A stretch of 5,402 nt of DNA from CAYWTX01 sp964461295 (GTDB lineage: Bacteria > Planctomycetota > Phycisphaerae > SM23-33). The DNA lies in NCBI GenBank assembly GCA_964461295.1, contig CAYWTX010000442.1, positions 1 to 5,402 of the forward strand, read 5' to 3'. Under the pieces are notes generated by a model that saw nothing but the letters and a program-made list of their open reading frames with translations, was not told the DNA's origin and searched no databases. Positions 1-5,402 of the stretch are shown here, piece by piece; within the stretch, counting starts at the first letter, position 1; each line of letters starts with the position of its first letter. The position numbers were made by a program, and so were the translations under genes.

Positions 1-63
1 CATCACCTTCAATCGATCTCGATCTCGCCGACTCATCTCGATCCGGTCTCCATCCCTGTTCAT
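1..63 (-). CDS. Transposase, N-terminal 21 residues only (partial at left edge)
   Basis: The visible peptide begins MNRDGDRIEMSRRDRDRLKV and continues out of the window. A charged start of the form MSxRDRDRLKV resembles the N-terminus of IS1202/ISNCY-type transposases, which continue into a helix-turn-helix and then a DDE integrase core; neither is visible here. I chose the ATG at 61-63 because AAAGGAAGG lies just upstream of it. An in-frame ATG at 76-78 and another at 34-36 are alternatives, and the latter gives the peptide that looks most like the family's usual start. The gene sits immediately inside the element's right end, with no other gene between. Only 63 bases are seen, so the call leans heavily on the adjacent terminal repeats. 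Confidence 0.55.
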   Translation of the reverse strand, partial: MNRDGDRIEMSRRDRDRLKVM

Positions 64-91
64 CCGCCTTCCTTTCATCCTTTGGGGAAAG

Positions 92-133
92 CGGACATTC
101 TTACTGGGCAGGAACCGGACATTACTACTGGGC
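92..133. repeat. Two 18-bp direct repeats inside the IS end
   Basis: CGGACATTCTTACTGGGC at 92-109 recurs as CGGACATTACTACTGGGC at 116-133, with two mismatches and a 24-bp period. The second copy lies seven bases inside the proposed element end. Repeats of this kind near an IS terminus usually serve as transposase binding sites. That role is inferred here; the repetition itself is plainly visible. Confidence 0.7.
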
Positions 134-140
134 TATGACA

Positions 141-397
141 TGCGTGCGGGGATAGGATTGCAGGGGGAATCGTCTCGGGGGAAACTAGGGACGCGCCCTA
201 GTTTCAAGGAGTAAAGGACAGAAGATGGTGGGATCCCCATCGGGCCATGTGTCTCGGATGGACACGGCAAGGACGCGCCGTGATGGGGGCTGTAGGTCGG
301 CCGACGGCGAGCGGCCGCGGGCGCGCCGAACGGCGAGGCGCGAACGGGGTCCACGACCGTTCTTGCGGCGTTTCCTCAACCTGAAGGGGTGAGATTC
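141..397. other. Gene-free spacer between the IS end and the palindromic repeat; hairpin-rich
   Basis: No convincing gene is present. Short inverted repeats are dense: CCCCATC at 235-241 with GATGGGG at 282-288, GTGTC/GACAC at 249-265, CACGGC/GCCGTG at 263-282 (this overlaps the previous one, so the two are alternatives), GTCGGCCGAC at 296-305, and GAACGG/CCGTTC at 342-362. In such GC-rich DNA several of these could be chance. A 55-codon reading frame (225-392) has AAAGGA six bases ahead of its ATG but encodes an arginine-rich low-complexity peptide and ends inside a repeat motif. I do not call it a gene. Confidence 0.5.
181..205. repeat. Perfect 10-bp inverted repeat with a 5-nt loop
   Basis: GAAACTAGGG at 181-190 and CCCTAGTTTC at 196-205 are exact reverse complements around ACGCG. 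The arms are AT-richer than the surrounding DNA and include the uncommon tetramer CTAG. There is no T-run after either arm, so it does not look like an intrinsic terminator. It lies 41 bp outside the proposed IS boundary and could be an operator-like site, a mobile-element relic or the base of an RNA hairpin. Nothing in the window decides among these. Confidence 0.7.
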
Positions 398-546
398 GAT
401 AGCCCAGGGCAACGTCCTGGGAGCCCTGCGTCACAGTACGTCAAGCCCTGAAGGGGCGGGACAAACGCCGCGCGAGGCACTTATATCGCCCTTACAGGGC
501 TTGTCATCTGCATCGCCACATTCCGAGGGCGTTGCCCTGGGCTGTC
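398..546. repeat. Nested palindromic repeat, about 149 bp, centred near 472
   Basis: The outer arms are GATAGCCCAGGGCAACGTCC at 398-417 and GGGCGTTGCCCTGGGCTGTC at 527-546, matching as inverted repeats at 18 of 20 positions. The inner arms are CAAGCCCTGAAGGGGCG at 442-458 and CGCCCTTACAGGGCTTG at 487-503, matching at 15 of 17. Both pairs share the same centre within half a base, so the element is one dyad with two nested stems. CTGAAGGGG also occurs just outside at 381-389. I recall similar GCCCTGGGCT and CCTGAAGGGG sequences as dispersed repeats in planctomycete genomes, where they often give rise to spurious gene calls. No protein is credible here in any frame. Its function is unknown. Confidence 0.75.
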
Positions 547-740
547 ATACATCAGCCAAGAATTGGATCTCGCAGGTTTGCCCGCGCTGGACGCTGTCTG
601 TCTCCCCTTCGGGGCTCTATGCTTAAGTCTTTGTCCACCTTGGGCTTACGCCCCAGGCTAGATCCTGATCGCCCCTTCCGGGCGAAGAGGGATGAAGTTG
701 CTTCTGCGATTCTTCCGCAAACTCTCAGTCGGCCGAGGCG
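547..740. repeat. Gene-free tract with four short hairpins (604-749)
   Basis: CCCCTTCGGGG lies at 604-614. An imperfect hairpin, CCTTGGGC and GCCCCAGG around TTAC, lies at 638-657. CGCCC/GGGCG around CTTCC lies at 670-684, and CGGCCGA/TCGGCCG around GGCGCT at 730-749. They look like the outer units of the palindromic repeat family whose main dyad is at 398-546. The last one sits directly at the left edge of the IS66 remnant. Reading frames across this tract on both strands are low-complexity and not conserved-looking, so I assign no gene. Confidence 0.5.
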
Positions 741-992
741 CTTCGGCCGCTGCACGGCTTGATGATCCGCGAGGTGCTGGCCTCGAAGGTGATCCACACC
801 GACGACAAGCCGGTGGACGTGCTGGACCGCAATCTGCCGCAGACTCGCGAGGGAAGGCTCTGGGTGTACCTGGGCGACGAAGCACATCCACAGGTGGTGT
901 TCGATTACACACCGGACCGAAAACGCGACGGGCCTGTGAACTTCTTGAGAAACTGGGGCCGGGATGCGCGCCGGTATCTGCAGGCCGACGCC
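741..992 (+). pseudogene. IS66-family transposase fragment (both ends missing)
   Basis: The plus-strand translation contains LRPLHGLM at its left end, then VLASKVIHTDD, LDRNLPQTREGRLWVYLGD, VFDYTPDRKRDGPV and finally YLQADA. These are core blocks of the IS66 TnpC transposase in the family order. The aspartates in HTDD and in QADA fit the first two members of the DDE triad, and the region carrying the final glutamate is absent. Intact IS66 transposases run to roughly 500 residues; about 84 are recognisable here. After QADA the expected YxGY continuation is replaced by an unrelated GC-rich reading. On the left, similarity ends within a 7-bp hairpin at 730-749, and a stop lies in frame at 693-695. 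The frame then stays open by chance to 2375 through the antisense of the next gene. It is a dead remnant that cannot transpose. The exact end points are uncertain by a few codons. Confidence 0.85.
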
Positions 993-1077
993 TGCCCCCA
1001 GCCTCACCGTCTCGTCGGCAACCCCCATGCCGCTCGCGGCCCTGCCCGCGGGTGTGCTTGCCCGGACGCTTGCGGTT

Positions 1078-1098
1078 TAACCGACGCCACATCGGTTA
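1078..1098. repeat. Small inverted repeat, 7-bp stem
   Basis: TAACCGA at 1078-1084 pairs with TCGGTTA at 1092-1098 around a 7-nt loop. It lies in the gene-free stretch 993-1186 between the IS66 remnant and the terminator. A second weak pair (CGGTA/TACCG) follows within about 40 bp. No T-run adjoins either, and no function can be assigned. I see nothing else in 993-1186. Confidence 0.4.
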
Positions 1099-1186
1099 CA
1101 CCGGACTGCAAACGGTATCCCAGTTACCGGCCGCTGGTTTCCGGCATCTGGCCCGGCCCTGGGCGGGTGCAGCCGTCGCCAAAGAG

Positions 1187-1214
1187 AAAGGGCCCGCCGA
1201 TCGGCGGGCCCTTT
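1187..1214 (-). terminator. Rho-independent terminator of the exported-protein gene
   Basis: A perfect 28-bp palindrome: AAAGGGCCCGCCGA followed by its exact reverse complement, giving a very GC-rich stem around GATC. It starts 18 bases beyond the TAA stop at 1233-1235. Read on the minus strand the hairpin ends in CCCTTTCTCTTTGG, a pyrimidine-rich tail that is more terminator-like than the plus-strand side (CCCTTTGCTGG). Being symmetrical, it could also stop transcription arriving from the left, for example readthrough from the mobile-element remnants. Confidence 0.85.
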
Positions 1215-1232
1215 GCTGGTGCTGGTGGCAGG

Positions 1233-3176
1233 TTACAGGTCTCCGGGCTTGACCACGGCCCCGCCGGCGGCGGGCGGGGCAGCTTCCGTGGCGCCGCCGG
1301 CCGCGCCGTGCGTGAGCGACTTCACCAGGCCGATGCCTTCCTTGATCAGTTTGGTGGGCACGAACACCACCACGTGGGCACTGACGCCCGTGGTACCCGA
1401 CGCGAGGAAGACCGGCGTCGTCGTGGTGATCTTCGCCGCCGGCGCCTTCTCCTCGGGGTCCATCTTCTTCATGCCGGCCACGATCAGGTCGTACAGGTTC
1501 GCCGCGTTGAACAGCACCAGGCCGGTCTTCCGCGCGGGCAGGTAGCGCAGGGCGTCGCCCAGGGCGGCCGCGGCCGCGATGCCGCCCTTGCCCGCCGCCG
1601 CCTTGAGCGTCTCGCCCATGAACGCCGCGCCGCCGCCGAAGGTCACCACGACGGTGTTCTTGCCCACGGCCGCAACGCGGAACCGCAACGCGTCCTCGCC
1701 GAGCACCTTCTTCATCTCGGCGCGGTCCTCGGGCTTCATCTCGTTCATTTTGGGATGATCGACGATCACCGCGTCCACGGCCGTGCCGGCGACGGTGTCC
1801 ACGGCCTTGACGTACTTGATGCTGAGTCTGGCCACTTCGTTGGCGTCGGGCGTGCCGGCGCCCGCGGCGGCTTGCTTCACCAGCGTTTCGACCAGCGACA
1901 CCTTCAGGGCGATCAGGCCCTTGAACGCGTCGGCGTCCTTGACCCCCAGCACGTACGCCACGCCGAACAGCCCGCTGCCTTCCGGCGCGCCGCCACCCAC
2001 GAACTGCACGCCGGTGATCTGGCCGAGCATGTCGGCCGCCAGCTTCTCGGCGCGGGCCTTCGTCTCCGGCGCGACGGCCTTGAACAGGTCGCCCGCCAGC
2101 AGGTCGCGCACCAGATCCTGCGCGCTCTTGATGCCCTCGGCGTCGACGTTGGCCGTGCCGCCGCCGGCCAGCACGTACTTCAGGTCCGGCAGCATCTCCA
2201 CGCCCGTGCCGGTCATCGGCTGGGCCGACGCGATCGACTTGGCATAGACGCTGCCCGCCTTGAAGGAAACCATCTCGTCAAGAACCAGTCCGGTCTCGCC
2301 GATCCGCGCGGCGACCGTCACGGCCGTCATCTGGCCCGTCATCTTCTCGATGAACGCCAGGTAAGTCTTCAGTAACGGAGCGATCTGCGGGGGCATCTCG
2401 GACTCGTTGCTCATCTGCTTCTTGGCCTCGGCCATCGCCTTGTCGATGATCGGGCTCAGCACCTTCATGTTCAGGTGCAGGGCGATCTCGACATCGCCGA
2501 GCAGCTTGGCCTGTTCGGGCGGCAGGTCGGCGGCGGCCGATTTCACGGCGGGGTCCATCGCCGCGTCGAGGGCCTTCTCGTTGGGGCTGAGCGCGACGTA
2601 GTTGCCGAGCTGCGCGGCGAACATCGGCCCCGTCGGCAGCGTGACCGTGAAGTACTTGCCCGCCTGCGTGGGCTTGTACGCCGCGAGCATCTTCTCGATC
2701 CCCTTGCCCGGCATGAGGATCAGGACCGGCAGCTTCGGCTGGGCCTTGGGCTGGGCGTTGGGGCCGGCGGCACCCTCTTCGGCCCCCGCGCCGGGACCCA
2801 TCTTCTTCTTCATCCACGCCTCGACGTCCACGCCGTAGGCCTTGGGGTCCAGCAGGACGGCGGCCATGCCCCCGGAGGAATTGAACCCCTCGCCAAGCTG
2901 GGCCATCTGCGGCAGCATCTCCGCCAGCTTCGCCTTCTTCTTGGGGTTCTCGGGGTCCATCTTGAGGAAGTCGTCCAGGCCCAGGTCGGCCAGGAGCTTC
3001 TCGACCTTGCCGGCCGCGGCGTCCAGGTTGTTGATGACGATGAACCCGGCCGATTCGGCCGGGACGTGCCCCACGACCGGCTCGATCCTGGGTTTTTCGG
3101 CCGGCGGAGCGGCCAGCGCCGCGAGCGGCCAGGCGACGACAAACAGACCGACGGCGAGCGATGAGCGGTGCGACAT
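1233..3176 (-). CDS. Exported protein of unknown function, 647 aa, cysteine-free
   Basis: I do not recognise a named family with certainty; the general look is that of large secreted planctomycete proteins, with faint similarity in style to DUF3352-type proteins. Residues 1-23 form a signal peptide: MSHRSS, a hydrophobic stretch LAVGLFVVAWPLAALAA, then a likely AxA cleavage just before PPAEKP. There is no cysteine anywhere, so it is not a lipoprotein and has no disulphides. No transmembrane segment follows the signal. Two alanine/lysine-rich halves look related: GFIVINNLDA (44-53) resembles GLVLFNAANLYD (552-563), and MFAAQLGNYVALSP (185-198) resembles RVAAVGKNTVVVTF (500-513). A low-complexity Gly/Ala/Pro/Gln linker spans about 127-148, and a Gly/Ala/Pro-rich tail spans 624-645. 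I chose the ATG at 3174-3176 because AGGAG lies six bases upstream and the signal peptide starts there. The longer frame up to 3350 would add 58 residues that look non-coding. It is probably periplasmic or cell-surface. It has its own candidate promoter and terminator, which suggests a single-gene unit. Confidence 0.88.
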   Translation of the reverse strand: MSHRSSLAVGLFVVAWPLAALAAPPAEKPRIEPVVGHVPAESAGFIVINNLDAAAGKVEKLLADLGLDDFLKMDPENPKKKAKLAEMLPQMAQLGEGFNSSGGMAAVLLDPKAYGVDVEAWMKKKMGPGAGAEEGAAGPNAQPKAQPKLPVLILMPGKGIEKMLAAYKPTQAGKYFTVTLPTGPMFAAQLGNYVALSPNEKALDAAMDPAVKSAAADLPPEQAKLLGDVEIALHLNMKVLSPIIDKAMAEAKKQMSNESEMPPQIAPLLKTYLAFIEKMTGQMTAVTVAARIGETGLVLDEMVSFKAGSVYAKSIASAQPMTGTGVEMLPDLKYVLAGGGTANVDAEGIKSAQDLVRDLLAGDLFKAVAPETKARAEKLAADMLGQITGVQFVGGGAPEGSGLFGVAYVLGVKDADAFKGLIALKVSLVETLVKQAAAGAGTPDANEVARLSIKYVKAVDTVAGTAVDAVIVDHPKMNEMKPEDRAEMKKVLGEDALRFRVAAVGKNTVVVTFGGGAAFMGETLKAAAGKGGIAAAAALGDALRYLPARKTGLVLFNAANLYDLIVAGMKKMDPEEKAPAAKITTTTPVFLASGTTGVSAHVVVFVPTKLIKEGIGLVKSLTHGAAGGATEAAPPAAGGAVVKPGDL

Positions 3177-3182
3177 TCTGTT

Positions 3183-3187
3183 CTCCT
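3183..3187 (-). promoter_or_regulatory. Ribosome binding site AGGAG that fixes the start at 3176
   Basis: On the minus strand AGAGGAGAACAGAATG places a full AGGAG six bases before the ATG that begins the signal peptide. This is the main reason for rejecting the longer upstream start. Confidence 0.85.
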
Positions 3188-3236
3188 CTTCTAGCCGTGC
3201 CGACCTTGGCAGCGGCTTGCCCACTTGCAGGCAACC

Positions 3237-3266
3237 ATTGTATGCGGCGCCGACACCAGGCCGCAA
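3237..3266 (-). promoter_or_regulatory. Candidate sigma-70-type promoter for the exported-protein gene
   Basis: On the minus strand TTGCGG (3266-3261) and TACAAT (3242-3237) are separated by 18 bases. TACAAT matches the -10 consensus at five of six positions; the -35 matches only at TTG. Transcription would begin near 3230, giving a leader of roughly 54 bases that includes the AGGAG site. It is the only good -10 I see in the 212-bp gap. The call is by eye. Confidence 0.45.
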
Positions 3267-3318
3267 CGACTCAGCGGCTTTTTCGCATAGACGCGGCCGG
3301 GCGGCAGATGTTCGCGGG

Positions 3319-3336
3319 AAAACGCGAGGTTCTCGC
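3319..3336 (-). terminator. Weak possible terminator after the methyltransferase gene
   Basis: On the minus strand GCGAG-AAC-CTCGC is followed directly by GTTTTCC, 53 bases past the TAG stop at 3389-3391. The stem is only 5 bp and the T-run only four, so termination may be partial or absent. Confidence 0.3.
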
Positions 3337-3388
3337 CCCCCAGTTGGCAAAAGAAAATGGCCGTTGATGCCCTCGCGGCACGCCGAAC

Positions 3389-5402
3389 CTATCCCTCCTC
3401 TGGGTCTGGTTCATCGAACAGCCCGTTGATTGACGGTCGCGCGGGAGGAATGCGGGCTTCTGGAGGAACAGGCGGGAGTTCGTCCGCCTTGAAGCAACCG
3501 CCTTTCACAACGGAGTCAAGCAGCTCAGCTTGAGCCGGGCATTGCGCCAGCGTTGCCTCCAGCACCCAAAGGAGTTCCAGCAGTTGGGTGGTCAACTCGC
3601 TCGTCCAGCGCTGCGGACGAATGCCGTCCAATACTGAGGAGGGCTTCTTGCCGCGCGGCCTCTTCATGCGGTAGTTAAGCCAGGATTGCACGACTTTCAG
3701 GCCCGACACTTCATACGCATATACCTCAGGCGACACGGGAGCGAAGCGTCCGTCCCCGACGTGCAGAGTCCGGTTTGGCGAGTCATGGTTGTACTTGTCC
3801 GGGTATCCTGCGACATCGTCGGAGACGGTCTTGACGCAACGCGCTTTGCCTCGTGGAACGTGAGCGCCAGGACGACCCTTGGGCACGAATCGATGGCCAT
3901 ACGTATGAAGCCACAGAAGTCTCGCCCCAATCCGGCACACTTTGCCGAACAAGGCGGGCAGCTTCGTCAAGGGCACCCGCAGTTCCTTTGTGCCAAGTTG
4001 GTCGGCGTACTTGCTGGTGAAGGCCGGTTGGGCCAGAATGCCATAGACATACGCCAGGACGTCGCCGGGCCAGACTTTCCGTTTGTATGTCCGCTCAAGC
4101 ATGTCCAGAAGCCCGGGAAGCACATTGGGGTCAACGCTTGCGCCATCGCGGTACAGAGGCACGACGTCCTTGGCGCCTCGACCGGAGAAATGGTCCAGGT
4201 CGGGGATCGCGGCACAACAGGTGACGGCCGGGCCGCGTCCAAGCGGCTTGGTCAGAAGGCTGGCCAAGTACACCTGTTTGTCGCCGTGGGCAACCCACAA
4301 GCCGGGGCCGGGCCTGTCAAGCACCCTCGCGTCGGCAAGAGCCCATTGGCGATCGAATGAACGATAGGCATACGGCATGGCCTGCGGATGCGGTGCGTTC
4401 CGGGGCAGGTCGGCAATGGGTTTCAGTCTGCCGGTCTGGGGCGGAAGCCGCTCAGGACGATCCGTCGCCTTGCGCCCGGTGGGTGAGTCCTTGAAAAGGC
4501 TGGCCCGAGCCCCTCCTTCGGCGTTGCACAGGGCACGCCACCGGCGGCAAAGGGTGTCTTGATCAGGTGCGATCACCCAAGTACGCCCGGCCTTCACGCC
4601 ACCTTGCTGCCAGGGGAACAGGTCCGTCAACAAAGGCCACCGGAAGTAGGTTCCCACTCCCGCCGGACGGAACGGCGCTTGCCATCCATCCGGGCAATCT
4701 TCCCATTCCAGCGATCCCAATCCGCGGATGCAACCAAGCGCCCTCAACTTCTCCGCGCGTGTGCCGTCAACGATGGGCACGTACCGAACCTTCCCCGGCC
4801 TGTTGCGGTGGGCCTTGCCGTACCGGACAACAACCGCGATCGCCACAGGCGTCTGGATGGCGAACACATTCTCGCTTCTGCGAGTGCCGCGGCCTTCGCC
4901 ACCCAAGTCCAGTATCCAGATCTCGTCGCACAGTCTGCGCAGGTGCTCGCGCATCCCGCAGAAAGCGTCTCCGTCCAGGTAGCTTGATGCGCTGATGAAC
5001 GAGACAATCCCCGCCCTGTTCGGTTCGCGCTCCAGAGGCAGCGGGCGACCGCTGTCGTCACGCCCGTCTTCCTGCCATTCGAACACCTTCCACAATGCCC
5101 AACGCCAGAAGTATACATATAAATTGTAGAGGTTGTGTACGTGGATGCCGTGTCCCGCCTCCAGCGCCGGGTCGACGAAACTGCGGAGAATCGCTTCCTC
5201 GCCCTTCTCATCCTTGCCCCACCTTACCCAACCGCCGGTCCTTGCCCTGTTCGTGTCGTCCACGGCCTCCGTGAGGTCGTAAGGTGGGTTGCCAAGGCAG
5301 ACGAGGACCGGCTGATCTCGCTTCAGTTTGAGGGCCTTGCGATGGTGTTCCGCCATCGGGCGCAGGATCACCGGCGCCTCTCTGGGGGGGATGAAGGGCG
5401 AT
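3389..5402 (-). CDS. Type ISP-like restriction-modification enzyme / N6-adenine DNA methyltransferase, C-terminal 670 aa (5' part outside window)
   Basis: The frame is open to the right edge and ends at TAG (3389-3391). Residues below count from the GTG at 5369-5371. That GTG is internal, since SPFIPPREAPV precedes it and fits the family. LVCLGNPPYD (24-32) holds catalytic motif IV, NPPY (27-30 or 28-31; bases 5279-5290), of N6-adenine methyltransferases. It is followed by HNLYNLYVYFWRWALWKVFE (79-98) and FISASSYLDGDAF (125-137). The C-terminal part carries blocks typical of the type ISP specificity domain: YRSFDRQW (336-343), LTKPLGRGPAV (373-383), DLDHFSGRGAKDVVPLYRD (391-409), DVLAYVYGILAQPAF (437-451) and ARLLWLHTYGHRF (483-495), then EVSGLKVVQSWLNYR (554-568). 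Type ISP enzymes such as LlaGI join nuclease, helicase, methyltransferase and target recognition in one chain of roughly 1,500-1,600 residues. Shorter methyltransferase-only relatives are also annotated under that name. Motif I (SAM binding) and any nuclease or helicase lie beyond 5402, so the form cannot be decided. No frameshift or stop is seen in the visible part, which looks functional. Confidence 0.88.
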   Translation of the reverse strand, partial: SPFIPPREAPVILRPMAEHHRKALKLKRDQPVLVCLGNPPYDLTEAVDDTNRARTGGWVRWGKDEKGEEAILRSFVDPALEAGHGIHVHNLYNLYVYFWRWALWKVFEWQEDGRDDSGRPLPLEREPNRAGIVSFISASSYLDGDAFCGMREHLRRLCDEIWILDLGGEGRGTRRSENVFAIQTPVAIAVVVRYGKAHRNRPGKVRYVPIVDGTRAEKLRALGCIRGLGSLEWEDCPDGWQAPFRPAGVGTYFRWPLLTDLFPWQQGGVKAGRTWVIAPDQDTLCRRWRALCNAEGGARASLFKDSPTGRKATDRPERLPPQTGRLKPIADLPRNAPHPQAMPYAYRSFDRQWALADARVLDRPGPGLWVAHGDKQVYLASLLTKPLGRGPAVTCCAAIPDLDHFSGRGAKDVVPLYRDGASVDPNVLPGLLDMLERTYKRKVWPGDVLAYVYGILAQPAFTSKYADQLGTKELRVPLTKLPALFGKVCRIGARLLWLHTYGHRFVPKGRPGAHVPRGKARCVKTVSDDVAGYPDKYNHDSPNRTLHVGDGRFAPVSPEVYAYEVSGLKVVQSWLNYRMKRPRGKKPSSVLDGIRPQRWTSELTTQLLELLWVLEATLAQCPAQAELLDSVVKGGCFKADELPPVPPEARIPPARPSINGLFDEPDPEEG

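Larger units (their letters stand above)
1..140 (-). mobile_element. Terminal part of an insertion sequence (IS1202/ISNCY-like), running off the left edge
   Basis: Read on the minus strand, the element would begin at position 140 with TGTCATAGCCCAGTAG. It then shows two copies of a CCCAGTA..AATGTCCG motif, a short leader with a ribosome binding site, and a transposase start. A TGT terminus followed by repeated GTCCG-containing blocks just ahead of a transposase gene is typical of the IS1202-like group as I know it. The other end lies outside the window, so neither the terminal inverted repeat pair nor a target duplication can be checked. The exact outer boundary at 140 is inferred from the TGT end. 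The family name is from memory of similar ends and of the transposase N-terminus, and could be wrong at family level. Confidence 0.6.

Noticed and set aside
311..327. Adjacent GCGGCCGC and GGCGCGCC sites suggesting a cloning junction
   Set aside because: Both rare-cutter sites are expected by chance in such GC-rich DNA, and no vector sequence is seen around them.
225..392. A 55-codon frame with AAAGGA upstream of its ATG
   Set aside because: The product is arginine-rich and low-complexity, and it ends inside a CTGAAGGGG repeat motif. It looks like a chance frame.
380..690. A CRISPR array in the repeat-rich region
   Set aside because: The repeats are palindromic pairs of differing sequence, with no regular spacing and no uniform spacers.
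552..1092. Minus-strand frames of about 145-158 codons across the repeats and the IS66 remnant
   Set aside because: They are antisense to the recognisable IS66 segment and run through palindromic repeats; the peptides have no recognisable pattern.
759..2375. A 538-codon open frame on the plus strand starting in the IS66 remnant
   Set aside because: Only the first 78 codons resemble a protein family. The rest is non-coding DNA and the antisense of the exported-protein gene, kept open by its GC-rich codon use.
3177..3350. A longer N-terminus for the exported protein, beginning at 3350
   Set aside because: It would put 58 arginine- and proline-rich residues ahead of a clear signal peptide and would ignore the AGGAG site six bases before the ATG at 3174-3176. 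It also covers the candidate promoter.
3686..4987. Several plus-strand frames of 60-224 codons opposite the methyltransferase gene
   Set aside because: They overlap a well-supported coding region in antisense and show no family motifs.

Overview
The window comes from a high-GC bacterium. I would guess Planctomycetota. The guess rests on the short palindromic GCCCTGGGCT / CCTGAAGGGG type repeats at 380-690 and on the character of the large exported protein. No marker gene settles it, so the lineage is an inference.

Layout from left to right. Positions 1-140 are the end of an insertion sequence. A transposase gene runs leftward out of the window, and the element's terminus with two internal repeats is at 92-140. 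Positions 141-740 carry no convincing gene. They hold a perfect 10-bp hairpin (181-205), a GC-rich stretch that can fold (235-362), a nested palindromic repeat centred on 472 (398-546) and four smaller hairpins (604-749). Positions 741-992 are a fragment of an IS66-type transposase on the plus strand. The fragment keeps two of the three expected catalytic acidic residues and has lost both ends. Positions 993-1186 hold only a small inverted repeat. A 28-bp perfect palindrome at 1187-1214 is an intrinsic terminator.

The right two thirds hold two large genes, both on the minus strand. The downstream one (1233-3176) encodes a cysteine-free exported protein of 647 residues with a signal peptide and no assignable function. 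It has its own candidate promoter and a good ribosome binding site. The upstream one (3389 to beyond 5402) is the C-terminal 670 residues of a type ISP-like restriction-modification enzyme or DNA adenine methyltransferase. It starts just before catalytic motif IV (NPPY) and includes the C-terminal target-recognition region. Its 5' part is outside the window, so it cannot be seen whether nuclease and helicase domains precede it.

The two large genes share a strand but are 212 bp apart, with a possible weak terminator and a candidate promoter between them, so they are probably separate transcription units. The left 1 kb reads as a site that has collected mobile-element debris beside a defence gene neighbourhood. 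I see no CRISPR array, tRNA, rRNA or riboswitch. I do not see a clearly new system. The items most worth a second look are the nested palindrome, the truncated methyltransferase and the unassigned exported protein.
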